In this document: piece after piece, positions 9,123 to 19,600 of the stretch
Position numbering within the stretch: position 1 is the first letter of the stretch
How the letters are laid out: every line of letters begins with the position of its first letter
Assembly: GCF_947495565.1 (NCBI RefSeq)
Contig: NZ_CANLZM010000015.1
Span: 58,532-122,531 of the forward strand
DNA length: 64,000 nt
From: an uncultured Pontibacter sp.
GTDB taxonomy: Bacteria; Bacteroidota; Bacteroidia; Cytophagales; Hymenobacteraceae
Direction: 5' to 3'
The notes under the pieces: generated by a model
Database searches by the model: none
What the model saw: only the letters and a program-made list of their open reading frames with translations
What the model was told of the DNA's origin: nothing
Made by a program: the position numbers and the translations under genes

Positions 9123-10784
9123 ATGAGCAAGATGGAGCATGGTGAAGAAAAGAGCAGCGTCCGGAACTCTGCATTCCAGATAAAGCTGCCGCTGTTTATA
9201 AGCCTGGCGCTGGTAGTGGGCCTGCTGCTGGGTGCTACAATGTTCTCTCCCTCCACCACAAATCCGCAGGGCACTGCCAAAAGCTATCTTAAATTCCGTG
9301 ACGTGCTGAGTTACATTGACCGCGACTATGTAGATACTGTGGATGTAGAGGAGCTGACTGACTTTGCCATCACTAAGATGCTGGAGAAACTGGACCCGCA
9401 CACGGCTTACATTCCGGCTGACGAGCTAGCCATGGCGCGATCTTACCTGGAAGGTGATTTTGAGGGGATCGGAGTAGAATTTAATATCTTTAAAGATACT
9501 ATTTATGTAATTACGCCGCTGAGCGGAGGCCCATCAGAGGCAGCGGGCATACAAGCCGGCGATAAAATCATAAAAGTAGACGGTGAGACAGTAGCCGGTA
9601 TCGGCATCAACAACGAAGGTGTTTTTAAGCGCCTGCGCGGGCCAAAAGGCAGCAAGGTGAACCTCTCCATCCAACGGAACGCCATCAAAAAGCAACTTAG
9701 CTTTACCATTGAGCGCAGCAAAATACCGACAAACTCTGTGGATGTGAGCTACATGGTGGATGATAAAACCGGTTACATTAAGGTTAGCCGCTTTTCGGCC
9801 AACACCTACGAAGAGTTCATGGCAGCGCTCAACAGCTTAAAAAGTAAAGGCATGGAGCAGTTGTTACTCGATTTGCGCGGCAACCCCGGCGGTTATATGG
9901 ACCATGCCATCCGGATGGCTGATGAGTTTATAGCCGGCGATAAGATGATTGTGTACACCGACGGCAAGGGCGACAGGTATGATTCGAAAACTTTTGCGCA
10001 AAGGGAAGGAGTGTTTGAGAAAGGGCCTCTGGTGCTGCTGCTGGACGAAGGAAGCGCTTCTGCCTCTGAGATTGTGGCCGGTGCCCTGCAAGACAACGAC
10101 CGCGCCTTAATAGTGGGCCGCCGCTCTTTCGGCAAAGGTTTGGTGCAGATGCCGATCCCGTTGAACGACGGTTCTGAGCTGCGCCTGACTATTTCGCGTT
10201 ACTACACGCCTAGCGGCCGCTCCATCCAAAAACCTTACAGCGAAGGGATGGATGATTACCAGATGGATATTCTGAACCGCTTTGAGCGAGGCGAGTACTT
10301 TCACCCGGACAGCAGCTTGTATGTAGACTCGCTAAAGTATAAAACACTAAGTGGCCGAGCTGTTTACGGCGGAGGCGGCATTATGCCCGATGTGTTTGTG
10401 CCCCGCGATACCACAGAACTGTCGGAGTACCTGAGCCAGCTGTATAACAAGAACGTAATCAGGGAATATACACTCGGCTATTACCAAAAGCACCGCAAAG
10501 AGCTGGATAAAATGCCTTACGAAAAGTTTGTCAACAGCTTTGAAGTGACTGATAGAATGCTGCAGGAGGTGGTGCAGACTGCCACAGCATCTGGCGTAAC
10601 TTATAACGAGGCGCAGTTTAAACGCTCCAGCAACCTGCTCCGGAATCATTTAAAAGCCTTTATTGCCCGAAGTGTGTATGGCAACGATGGCTTCTTCCCG
10701 GTGCTGCACCAGTCGGATGAGGAGTTTCAGCAGGGGCTGAAGTATTTTAGGAAGGCGCAAAGTATGGCAGCAGGAGGTATGTAG
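9123..10784 (+). CDS. S41 family C-terminal processing peptidase
   Basis: PDZ domain (GGPSEAAGIQAGDKIIKVDG), LLLDLRGNPGGYMDHA, DEGSASASEIVAGALQDNDRA. Confidence 0.95.
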   Translation: MSKMEHGEEKSSVRNSAFQIKLPLFISLALVVGLLLGATMFSPSTTNPQGTAKSYLKFRDVLSYIDRDYVDTVDVEELTDFAITKMLEKLDPHTAYIPADELAMARSYLEGDFEGIGVEFNIFKDTIYVITPLSGGPSEAAGIQAGDKIIKVDGETVAGIGINNEGVFKRLRGPKGSKVNLSIQRNAIKKQLSFTIERSKIPTNSVDVSYMVDDKTGYIKVSRFSANTYEEFMAALNSLKSKGMEQLLLDLRGNPGGYMDHAIRMADEFIAGDKMIVYTDGKGDRYDSKTFAQREGVFEKGPLVLLLDEGSASASEIVAGALQDNDRALIVGRRSFGKGLVQMPIPLNDGSELRLTISRYYTPSGRSIQKPYSEGMDDYQMDILNRFERGEYFHPDSSLYVDSLKYKTLSGRAVYGGGGIMPDVFVPRDTTELSEYLSQLYNKNVIREYTLGYYQKHRKELDKMPYEKFVNSFEVTDRMLQEVVQTATASGVTYNEAQFKRSSNLLRNHLKAFIARSVYGNDGFFPVLHQSDEEFQQGLKYFRKAQSMAAGGM

Positions 10785-10960
10785 CTTTTACGTATTTCTG
10801 AATTTAGATCACGTATGAAGACTATACTTTACCAGGGATAAGAACGAGTGGAGAATGTTTTAACGTTTTCTATCTTTTAGTTTTATTTGGTAGATCATAC
10901 TACGAAGTATAAACTCAATCCTCTGTACAAAACCTAACGACACCTTAAAACTAATCATAC

Positions 10961-12166
10961 ATGGCATTTTACTATAAACTTGGGGAGATCCCGCACAAAC
11001 GCCACACGCAGTTCCGGCAACCTGACGGCAGCCTGTATGCGGAGCAGCTGGTGGGCACGCTGGGCTTCAGTGGCGTTTCGTCGTTGCTGTACCATATTAA
11101 CCCGCCCACGCAGATCAGCCGCATCGGCGACCCTAAACCTTTTGCGCCTAAAAGGGCAGAAGGCGTAAAGCTGGCGCCGCAGCACCTGCGCACCGTAGAG
11201 GTAAACGCTACCGGCCCCGACTACCTGAGCGCCCGTAAAACCATGCTGTTTAACAATGATGTGGCCATCAGCCTCTGCAACCCTTCGGAGCATGAAATGG
11301 ACTACTACTATAAAAACGGCCAGGCCGACGAGGTAGTGTTTGTGCACGACGGCACCGGCGACCTGCTTACCCAAATGGGGCGCATCCCCTTTGGCCCCGG
11401 CGACTACCTGGTTATTCCGCGCACCGTTATTCATAAATTCCGTTTCGATAAAGGCGAGAACCAGGTAAGGCTGCTGGTCATTGAGTCTTTCAGCCCGATA
11501 GAAACGCCCCGCCGTTACCGCAACCACTTTGGCCAGTTATTGGAGCACTCGCCGTTCTGTGAGCGCGATATGCGTCCGCCGGTAGAGCTTATCACTGAGA
11601 ATACAGATGGCGAGCACCTGGTGCAGGTAAAAAAGGAGGGAGAGTTGCACCAGTTCTACTACAACTTCAGCCCGCTTGATGCCGTGGGTTGGGATGGCTA
11701 TTTTTATCCGTACGCTTTCAATATCAAGGATTTTGAGCCGATTACCGGCCGCATACATCAGCCGCCTCCCGTGCACCAGACTTTTGAGGCGCACAATTTC
11801 GTGATCTGCTCATTTGTGCCGCGCCTCTTCGATTACCACCCGCTGTCTATACCTGCGCCCTACAACCACTCCAACGTAGACTCCGACGAGGTGCTATACT
11901 ATGTGGAAGGCAACTTTATGAGCCGCAAAGGCGTGGACCGTGGTTCGTTTACCATCCACCCGGGCGGCATTCCGCACGGGCCGCACCCAGGCACCGTGGA
12001 GGCAAGTATAGGCAAGAAGGAAACAGAAGAATACGCCGTGATGATCGACACGTTTAAACCCTTGCACCTAACAGTAGAGGCCCTGCCGTACCTGGACGAG
12101 AAGTATCCGATGAGCTGGAACGAACACGGTGACGGGAAAGTGCGCAAAGGCGATATGTTTGACTAA
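10961..12166 (+). CDS. hmgA: Homogentisate 1,2-dioxygenase
   Basis: Length, YKLGEIPHKRHTQFRQPDGSLYAEQL and C-terminal cupin motif IHPGGIPHGPHPGT. Confidence 0.85.
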   Translation: MAFYYKLGEIPHKRHTQFRQPDGSLYAEQLVGTLGFSGVSSLLYHINPPTQISRIGDPKPFAPKRAEGVKLAPQHLRTVEVNATGPDYLSARKTMLFNNDVAISLCNPSEHEMDYYYKNGQADEVVFVHDGTGDLLTQMGRIPFGPGDYLVIPRTVIHKFRFDKGENQVRLLVIESFSPIETPRRYRNHFGQLLEHSPFCERDMRPPVELITENTDGEHLVQVKKEGELHQFYYNFSPLDAVGWDGYFYPYAFNIKDFEPITGRIHQPPPVHQTFEAHNFVICSFVPRLFDYHPLSIPAPYNHSNVDSDEVLYYVEGNFMSRKGVDRGSFTIHPGGIPHGPHPGTVEASIGKKETEEYAVMIDTFKPLHLTVEALPYLDEKYPMSWNEHGDGKVRKGDMFD

Positions 12167-12186
12167 ACTGCTTCTAGTTTTGTAAC

Positions 12187-12233
12187 TTGCGGCGTGAAAG
12201 GCAGAAACTAAGGTTCTGCCTTTCACGCCGCAA
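12187..12233. terminator. Strong hairpin downstream of hmgA
   Basis: Perfect 20-bp arms TTGCGGCGTGAAAGGCAGAA / TTCTGCCTTTCACGCCGCAA. Confidence 0.65.
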
Positions 12234-12257
12234 CTGTTTTCACCCTTATACTTTACA

Positions 12258-12785
12258 TTGATGAAAAGAATGATGATGGCTGTGCTGCTGTTTGCCATAA
12301 TAGCCACTGCCTGTGAGAAGATTGATGACCTGCTTACTTTTTACATTAACGAGGAGGAGACTTTCACCATTGAATCGGGGTTTCCGCTAGGCGCACTGAT
12401 ACCTGCTACGCCGTTTACCGTTACCACTAACTCAGAAGAGACGTTTAAGAACAATAAAACCCGTGCGAAACTGGTAAAGGACGTTACCCTGAACAGGCTG
12501 GAGCTAACAATCAAAAAACCAGAAGGGCAGAACTTCGATTTTCTAAAGCGGATCGAGCTATACATTTCCAGCGAAGACCAGCCGGAGGTAAGAATAGCCT
12601 ACCTCGATGAGGTGCCCACAGGCAGCAGTGTGCTGAAGCTGAAATCGACGAACGCTAAACTTGACGAGTACATTAAAAGCAACAACTATACTATCCGCAC
12701 GCAAGCCGAGATATCAAAGCCTATAACGGAAGACATTACCATTAAAGCCGATATGCGATTTAAAGTAACCGCAGATCCTTTATAA
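12258..12785 (+). CDS. Putative lipoprotein, unknown function
   Basis: N-terminal signal with LFAIIATACEK; 175 aa; coding spacing consistent with the downstream gene. Confidence 0.7.
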   Translation: MMKRMMMAVLLFAIIATACEKIDDLLTFYINEEETFTIESGFPLGALIPATPFTVTTNSEETFKNNKTRAKLVKDVTLNRLELTIKKPEGQNFDFLKRIELYISSEDQPEVRIAYLDEVPTGSSVLKLKSTNAKLDEYIKSNNYTIRTQAEISKPITEDITIKADMRFKVTADPL

Positions 12786-12801
12786 GATGTATACAATACA
12801 A

Positions 12802-13179
12802 ATGAGAATTTCAGAACATAATAAATTAGAGAAGATAATTATCGTAGGCGACCGCGTGCTGATAAAGCCGAAAACCGCCAGCGACCAAACCAAGAGCGGC
12901 TTATACTTGCCTCCGGGGGTGCAGGCAAAGGAGAAGGTGCAAGAAGGTTACATCATGCGTGTTGGACCTGGTTACCCTATCCCCGCTGACTTTGGCTTTG
13001 ACGAAGAAACATGGGGGCAGGAGGAAGAAGAGGTGCGCTACATTCCGCTTCAGGCCAAGGAGGGCGATCTGGCTATTTACCTGCAGCGCGATGCCATCGA
13101 GATTAACTACCTCGGCGAGAAATACTTTATCGTGCCACAATCGGCAGTGCTCATGCTGGTGCGTGAAGAAGATTTATAA
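12802..13179 (+). CDS. GroES-like co-chaperone family protein
   Basis: IIVGDRVLIKPKTASDQTKSGLYLPPGVQAKEKVQEGYIMRVGPG; longer insertion than canonical GroES. Confidence 0.8.
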   Translation: MRISEHNKLEKIIIVGDRVLIKPKTASDQTKSGLYLPPGVQAKEKVQEGYIMRVGPGYPIPADFGFDEETWGQEEEEVRYIPLQAKEGDLAIYLQRDAIEINYLGEKYFIVPQSAVLMLVREEDL

Positions 13180-13220
13180 ACAAGTACCCGCCGAAAGAGG
13201 GAGGTTTATACTTTAACAGG

Positions 13221-13257
13221 AAGCGCCTTGGCTGTATGCAGCCAAGGCGCTTTGCTT
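13221..13257. terminator. Rho-independent terminator
   Basis: AAGCGCCTTGGCTG/CAGCCAAGGCGCTT followed by a T-rich run. Confidence 0.85.
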
Positions 13258-13267
13258 TTATACTTGG

Positions 13268-13816
13268 TTACTCTAACGGCTTTGTCAGGTCAAAATCAGC
13301 TTGGAAGCGAAGTTGGTTGTCGCGCTTTAAAATGTAGCTGAACGTACGGCCGTCGGGGCTGATGGCAAGTATCCACTCATTGGTAGCGGCGGCCGGCAGG
13401 AGCTGGGCTGTATAGGCATCTGCCGGAAAGCGTTGCTCCAGTTCATTGGCAGAAGTAAGGGCCAAGCCGCCATATAGGGTGATCTCGTCCGGGGTGCCAT
13501 CCTCATGGCGGTGGTCGTGCTTCAGTTGCAGGCCTTCCGGTGTTTTACTGATCACCCAGGTCCTGGATTTATCCTCGCCAACTGCAAACGGAATATGGAT
13601 GGTGCTATCAGAACACGTTTGCACGGTCATCAGAAGCGGCGCACCCGCAAAAGGGTCTTTGCCATCCGCCGGGAAAACCACTTTTCCGCTGAATGACTGT
13701 CCGCACAGGCTGCTCATACTTTTATAGAACGATTGCTGCGGGTTGCCAAGTTGATACTGCGGCTTAACGCAGGCTGCCAGCCATAGCAGACAGATAAAAG
13801 TCATCAGTTGCTTCAT
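13268..13816 (-). CDS. Hypothetical secreted protein/lipoprotein
   Basis: Signal peptide MKQLMTFICLLWLAAC; SLCGQSFSGKVVFPADGKDPFAGAPLLMTV conserved-looking core. Confidence 0.7.
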   Translation of the reverse strand: MKQLMTFICLLWLAACVKPQYQLGNPQQSFYKSMSSLCGQSFSGKVVFPADGKDPFAGAPLLMTVQTCSDSTIHIPFAVGEDKSRTWVISKTPEGLQLKHDHRHEDGTPDEITLYGGLALTSANELEQRFPADAYTAQLLPAAATNEWILAISPDGRTFSYILKRDNQLRFQADFDLTKPLE

Positions 13817-14117
13817 GGGAGCAAAATAGAGAATAAATCTGGGGAAGGCTATATTTATACGTTAGCATATGCCGCAGTTGGTTAAATTTGCTGTCGCTTA
13901 GCGGGTTAGCAAGTATAAAGTAATGCAGTGGCCAGCTCAAGAACAAAGACAGACACAGCAAAGCAGCGGGAGCATCAGTTGGTTTTCCGAGTTCTATACT
14001 TAGAACTATACTTCGTCAAAATATAAATTTGTTTTAAAGCAACCTCTGCCATTGCTTTAGCATCTGATTAGATGAAGACTTCTAAGCGAACCAATGTCTG
14101 TCATACATCATCAATCT

Positions 14118-16625
14118 ATGAATCTAAAATTACTGCTGCCTCTTGTCTTATGTATGCTTTACTTTAACTGTCGTGCCCAGGAGCAGAAGCAGGAGCAGAA
14201 GAAGTATAATTACCCTCAAAAAAACTTGCAGGCGCTTCGCGTGGACCAGGCGCTGAAGATAGACGGTGTACTTGATGAGCCCATGTGGCAGCGGGCGGAA
14301 ATTGCCACGCAGTTCATTAAAAACAGGCCTAACCCGGGGCCTCTCGAAAAACACCCCACCGAGGTGCGCATCCTTTATGATGATGCCGCCATTTACATAG
14401 GAGCCATTATGCATGATGTGTCGCAGGATTCCATTTTTAGGGAGCTGGGCCGCCGAGATGACCTGGGTAACACAGACTTTTTCGGCATTTTTCTGGATAC
14501 TTACCTGGATGAGATAAACGGTTTTGGATTTTTGGTGACTCCAGCTGGGGTGCAGCTCGATGCCCGCTACTCCTCCAACGGCGAAGACTGGAGCTGGAAC
14601 GCCGTGTGGGAGAGCAGCACCAAACTGAACGAAACAAGCTGGGTAGCCGAGTTGAAAATTCCGTACTCCGCCATCCGGTTTAGCAGCAAGCCTGTGCAGT
14701 TGTGGGGGCTTAACTTTATGCGCAACCGGCAATCCACGCGCGAGGCTTTCTTCTGGAATTACGTAGACCCGGCCAAAGACGGTTTCGCCAACCAATGGGG
14801 CAGGCTGGAGGGGCTGCGTAATATTGAGGCACCGCTGCGCCTGTCGTTCACACCGTATATTTCGGCTTATATGGAGCGTTATCCTGTGGCACAGGAAGAG
14901 TCCGGGCAGTCATCACACGACCATAACTTTAATTTCAGTGGGGGCATGGACGTAAAGTATGGCATCAACGACGCGTTTACGCTGGACATGACGCTGGTGC
15001 CGGATTTTAGCCAGGTGCAGTCTGATAACCGGGTGCTGAACCTCTCGCCGTTTGAGCAGCAGTTCAGCGAGAACAGGCCTTTTTTCCTGGAAGGGACAGA
15101 ACTGTTCAACAAAGGCGGCTTTTTTTACTCCCGCCGGATTGGGGGCAGGCCAGTTAACTCCGGAATTATTTACGACGATGCCTACAGCGAGTACGAGGTA
15201 GTGGAGAGCCCAAGCGAAACCAAGATGATCAACGGCACCAAAATTTCAGGCCGAACAGAGTCTGGCTTGGGCATCGGTATTTTTAATGCGGTGGTAGGCG
15301 AGCAGTACGCCGAACTGGAAGACAAGGAAGGAAACCGGCTAAAGCTGAAAACGCAGCCACTCACCAACTACAACATCGCCGTTTTCGATCAGTCGCTTAA
15401 AAACAACTCCTATGTAACACTGGTAAACACTAACGTGATGCGGCAGGGCTCCACCTACGATGCTAACCTGACCGGCCTTCTCTTCAGGATAGCTAACAAA
15501 GGAAACAAGTATGCCATTGATGGAAAGGGTGCCCTGAGTCAGCAGTTTCGCTCCGGAGAGACAGACCGAGGCTACATGTACCGGCTGGGTATGGGCAAAG
15601 TAAGCGGCAATTTCCAGTTCAGTGCGGCTCATGTGCTGTATTCCGATAAGTATAACCCAAACGACTTGGGTATTCTGTTCACAAACAACTCATCGGCGCA
15701 GGAGGTTGATTTCTCCTACAATTTCTACGACCCTTTCTGGAAGCTGCTAAACCTGTACACTACTATTGGGGCAGTATACGAGCGGCGTTTTCAGCCTAAC
15801 AAATTTCAGAATTTTGTAATCTACGGTAACGTAAACGGCACCTTTAAAAACTTTACAAGTGCTGGCATCAACATCAACCTGGAGCCTGTTGTAACCTACG
15901 ATTTTTTTGAGCCTCGCCTGAACGGAAGGGTATATGCTTTTCCGGTAAACTATAGTGCAGGAGGTTGGGTGTCTACTGACTACCGTAAGCGGTTTGCCGT
16001 GGACCTGAACATGAGTTATCGCACATTTGATGAGCATAAGCGCCGCAACTTTAGCTATGGCATCTCGCCGCGTTTTAGGGTAAATAACCAGCTTAGCTTT
16101 AACTACAGCTTTGAGTCGGGCAACCGGTACGATGATATGGGGTTTGTGAATATTCTCCGCTACAAAAACGCTGACGGCAACGAGTGGAAAGACCCTGATG
16201 TGGTGTTTGGCTTACGCGAGGTGCATTCCGTCTACAACAGCCTATCAGGTAGCTATGTCTTTAACAACCGAATGTCGCTGGGTTTGCGGGTGTGGCACAA
16301 CTGGAGCAAAGTAAACCACAACCGCTACTTCAGGCTGCTTGATCATGGCGCTCTGGAGCCGCATCAGTACGCACCGGAAAAATCGCCGGACGTAAACTAT
16401 AACTCTTTTAACCTGGATATGGTGTACTCGTGGTGGTTTGCACCGGGCAGCGAGATAAGTATAGTTTGGAAAAATGCTTTTGAGGAGCAGGTGAACATAG
16501 TGGACCCGTACTATTTCAATAACTTCTCCCATACCCTCCGCTCACCGCAAAGCAACACTTTCTCGGTTAAAGTACTTTATTATTTAGATTACCTTACGCT
16601 GAAACGGAAGCTCGCAAAGCAGTAG
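14118..16625 (+). CDS. DUF5916 / CBM9-like domain protein (outer-membrane barrel)
   Basis: LKIDGVLDEPMWQRAEIATQF...EVRILYDDAAIYIGAIMHD plus barrel-like C-terminus. Confidence 0.9.
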   Translation: MNLKLLLPLVLCMLYFNCRAQEQKQEQKKYNYPQKNLQALRVDQALKIDGVLDEPMWQRAEIATQFIKNRPNPGPLEKHPTEVRILYDDAAIYIGAIMHDVSQDSIFRELGRRDDLGNTDFFGIFLDTYLDEINGFGFLVTPAGVQLDARYSSNGEDWSWNAVWESSTKLNETSWVAELKIPYSAIRFSSKPVQLWGLNFMRNRQSTREAFFWNYVDPAKDGFANQWGRLEGLRNIEAPLRLSFTPYISAYMERYPVAQEESGQSSHDHNFNFSGGMDVKYGINDAFTLDMTLVPDFSQVQSDNRVLNLSPFEQQFSENRPFFLEGTELFNKGGFFYSRRIGGRPVNSGIIYDDAYSEYEVVESPSETKMINGTKISGRTESGLGIGIFNAVVGEQYAELEDKEGNRLKLKTQPLTNYNIAVFDQSLKNNSYVTLVNTNVMRQGSTYDANLTGLLFRIANKGNKYAIDGKGALSQQFRSGETDRGYMYRLGMGKVSGNFQFSAAHVLYSDKYNPNDLGILFTNNSSAQEVDFSYNFYDPFWKLLNLYTTIGAVYERRFQPNKFQNFVIYGNVNGTFKNFTSAGININLEPVVTYDFFEPRLNGRVYAFPVNYSAGGWVSTDYRKRFAVDLNMSYRTFDEHKRRNFSYGISPRFRVNNQLSFNYSFESGNRYDDMGFVNILRYKNADGNEWKDPDVVFGLREVHSVYNSLSGSYVFNNRMSLGLRVWHNWSKVNHNRYFRLLDHGALEPHQYAPEKSPDVNYNSFNLDMVYSWWFAPGSEISIVWKNAFEEQVNIVDPYYFNNFSHTLRSPQSNTFSVKVLYYLDYLTLKRKLAKQ

Positions 16626-16626
16626 T

Positions 16627-16682
16627 AAGTATACATAAAAAGAGCCGGCAGCAATAAGCTCCGGCTCTTTTTATGTATACTT
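16627..16682. terminator. Bidirectional terminator whose arms begin and end with AAGTATA/TATACTT
   Basis: Perfect 22-bp arms AAGTATACATAAAAAGAGCCGG / CCGGCTCTTTTTATGTATACTT. Confidence 0.9.
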
Positions 16683-16692
16683 CTAGTTCAGG

Positions 16693-19600
16693 TTACTTCC
16701 TGATCATGATCTTGCTGGTGTATACTTTATCGCCGTGTTGCAGGCGCACAATGTATAAGCCATTGGAGTGCTTGCTCAGGTCGAATACACCCTTGTATTG
16801 GCCATTTATCTGCTTTACTGAGGCTGAGTACAGCTGCTTGCCCAGCAAATCTACCACTGTCAAGGTTAAGTTTTCGGGTGTAGCGGTTTCTACAGTATAA
16901 CTGAACTTGCCATCGGCGCTTGGGTTCGGGAACACCATTAATTCCGGCCCCACATTACGCTCAGCGCTCTCCAACTCATACCTGTACGCCAAAGACATAT
17001 CCGAAACACAGCCTTCCTTAAAGGTAATAACGCTGTACTGGCCATTCAGTGTAGGCGTGAAGCGTTGGCCGATGGCGCCTTCCAAAGGTTGGCCGTCTAA
17101 GTACCACTGGTTGCCTTCTGGCTGGCTGGAAATCAGTTCTTTGCCTTGGCGTGTTACCTTTGGCTGGTCCAGGGGTGTACCATTTTTAAGCGTTACCGCC
17201 ACACGGGGGCTTGGGCAGCCAAGGGCGCGCACCTTCAGGTCGTAAAAGTAATAGTAGTAGCTCTCCCAGGAGCTGGTAGCAGTGTTTCCGCTGATAGTAA
17301 AGACATCTTTTATCCCAAACGGATACCCCTGCACACCGTTATTGTTTCGGTAAATAGTGGCTCCTTCCTGATAAGAGATCGCGATGTTATACGTACCAGC
17401 CTGCGGCAACTCCAGACCCAGGTAGTAAAGCTGCCCTTGGTCGTTAGTGTCGTCGGGCTGAGGGCCTTGGGCTGGAGTGCTGCGGGTGGCGGTAACCCTT
17501 AACTCGCGTGCCGATACAGGTGCGCCGTTGCTGTCGTACACCGTAAAAGTTATTTTGCCGCTATGCCCAATGTATAGCCGCGCCTGCTCTAGTATAAGCG
17601 GGGCCTGCGTTGTTACCTGCACATCCGGGCTAAACTGGTTATAGCCACCGCCTGGAAAATGGTTTTTATCTGCAGGGCCAATGGTGGCAGAAAAATCATC
17701 GAAAGCTGCGAAGAGCGAATTGCCTGCTGTGTTTGCCTGCACCTGTACCTGGTTGCCCGCCGCTATTGGAGTGGTGCTGGTAGAGGAGGTATACCAATAA
17801 GGCGTGCCCCCGCCTTCTGCCGAGAAGGTATAAGTAGGGTTTGTGCCGCAACGGAAAGCCGAGGCATTGGCAGGTATAGCCGCATCGCCGGACACTGTAA
17901 AAGTATACCCGCGCTGGTTGTTGCTAATTACCGCATCCGAAGCTAAGGCTGATTGCGCAAGCAGCTCGTAAGTAGCGCCTGCCTCCGTGGCAAAGGAGCC
18001 GTTTAGCAGCAGTTCAGCTTGTTCAAAAGCCGCCATTTTTTTATCGAAAGTACCTGTAAGCGTTGTCAACTCCTGCCCATTCTTCAGTACTTTTATACTT
18101 ATAGGGATGTTCTGTTGCTCCGCTGTGCCGTTGTTGCTTATGGTTACCACTACGCCTTGCGCAGCATTGGCACACAGCGAGGTTGCCCCGACTGGCTGCA
18201 CGGCAGCTATACTTACGTCGTTTTGGGGTTTTATGAATTGGATCAGGTAATCCTGCGTTTCGCCATGGGTATAGCTGCTGCAGGCGTTTACTGTGGCGGC
18301 ATCAGTGGTTTCCTGCACTACCACGCGCATACGTACCTTGTCGCCGGTTACCAGAATGCCGGGAGCCTTGATAGAAGCTGTATAAGTACCATCGCCGCTG
18401 ATAACCCCGGATGTGGCAACTACTTCGGAAGGGTCCGCAAAACTGCCGTTGCCGTTCCAGTCGATGTACACCTTAGCAACCTTGCTGGCCGACGTGCCGC
18501 AGCTGCCAAGCTCTAGCTTAAGCTGTTTTGTCTGGCTCGGCTCCATGCTGAACACGGTAGAAGTAAGGTCGCGGTAGGTGGTGCAGTCGTCCTGCTGGCT
18601 TACACTCTGAAATCCGAAGGTAAGCTTTTTGATACGGGCCCCTTGGTTAGAGGCGGGCGCACTGGCGCAGGCTGCTGTGCCTCCTGCGCCGCTCACCAGC
18701 AGCGCGTAATCCTGGGTGCCTGCGGTTAGGTTGCCTTTATGCCTAATAGTTATCGTATACGTTTGGCCCGGAACAGCGTCTGGCACCAGTATCTGCTCCA
18801 CATTGTCTACTATATTGTCGCCGGTTGTGGCGGCAGCCTCGGGAGTGGCAGGGTTCAGCATCCAGGGGAGATAGTCTTTGCCATTGCCCGCTACGCGAAT
18901 ATCCAGGTCGTTTACCAGTTTCGGGGCGCGGTTGTTCAGCGCTTTGGTGCCTATGGCTGTTACAGTGGCCTTTGGGTCAGTCCAAGAAATCGTGATCTTA
19001 AGCGGGCCGTTGCCTGAGGCAGTTACCTGCAGTGTCTGCGTCTCGTTTTGTTTCAGCGTTTTCTCCTGCAGCAGGTGCGTACCGCCGGTATTGCTGATAA
19101 CGTTGGCTGCCTGCTCAGCATTTAAGAGTCCCCAGCCAAAGCTGTAGTCGGGGCCTTCGGAAGTGCCTGCTTCGTCGGCGGTATGTATAGCTAAGCCTTT
19201 TAAAGTAGCCGCCCGCATAAATTTGCCAAAGTTGATCTTGGAGTAATGCTCCTGCAGCAACAGCAAAGTACCTGCTACGTTGGGCGCCGCCATAGAAGTG
19301 CCGCTCTGCACCTGATAGCTACGGTCGTTGCTAGAGTAGGTGGAGAGTACGCTGACGCCGTTGCCCACAATGTCCGGCTTTATACGCCCGTCATCTGTGG
19401 GTCCCCAAGAGCTGAAAGCAGCCATTTTTACATCCTGTGGCTGGTTGTACCCATCCGTAATAGAGGAAACAGCGCCTACAGTAAGTATGTTTTTGGCAGT
19501 ACCTGTAGTAGAAATTACATCGTAACCATTGTTGCTGCTTATATTGTTCGGGCGCGACGGCACCAGCTCAAACGTACCGTTGCTGTTGCGCTGGAAGTAT

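Noticed and set aside
10955-11527. 190-aa antisense ORF overlapping hmgA
   Set aside because: Shadow of a well-supported conserved gene.
14148-14795. 215-aa antisense ORF in the DUF5916 gene
   Set aside because: Shadow ORF; no domain signal and the forward frame is clearly coding.
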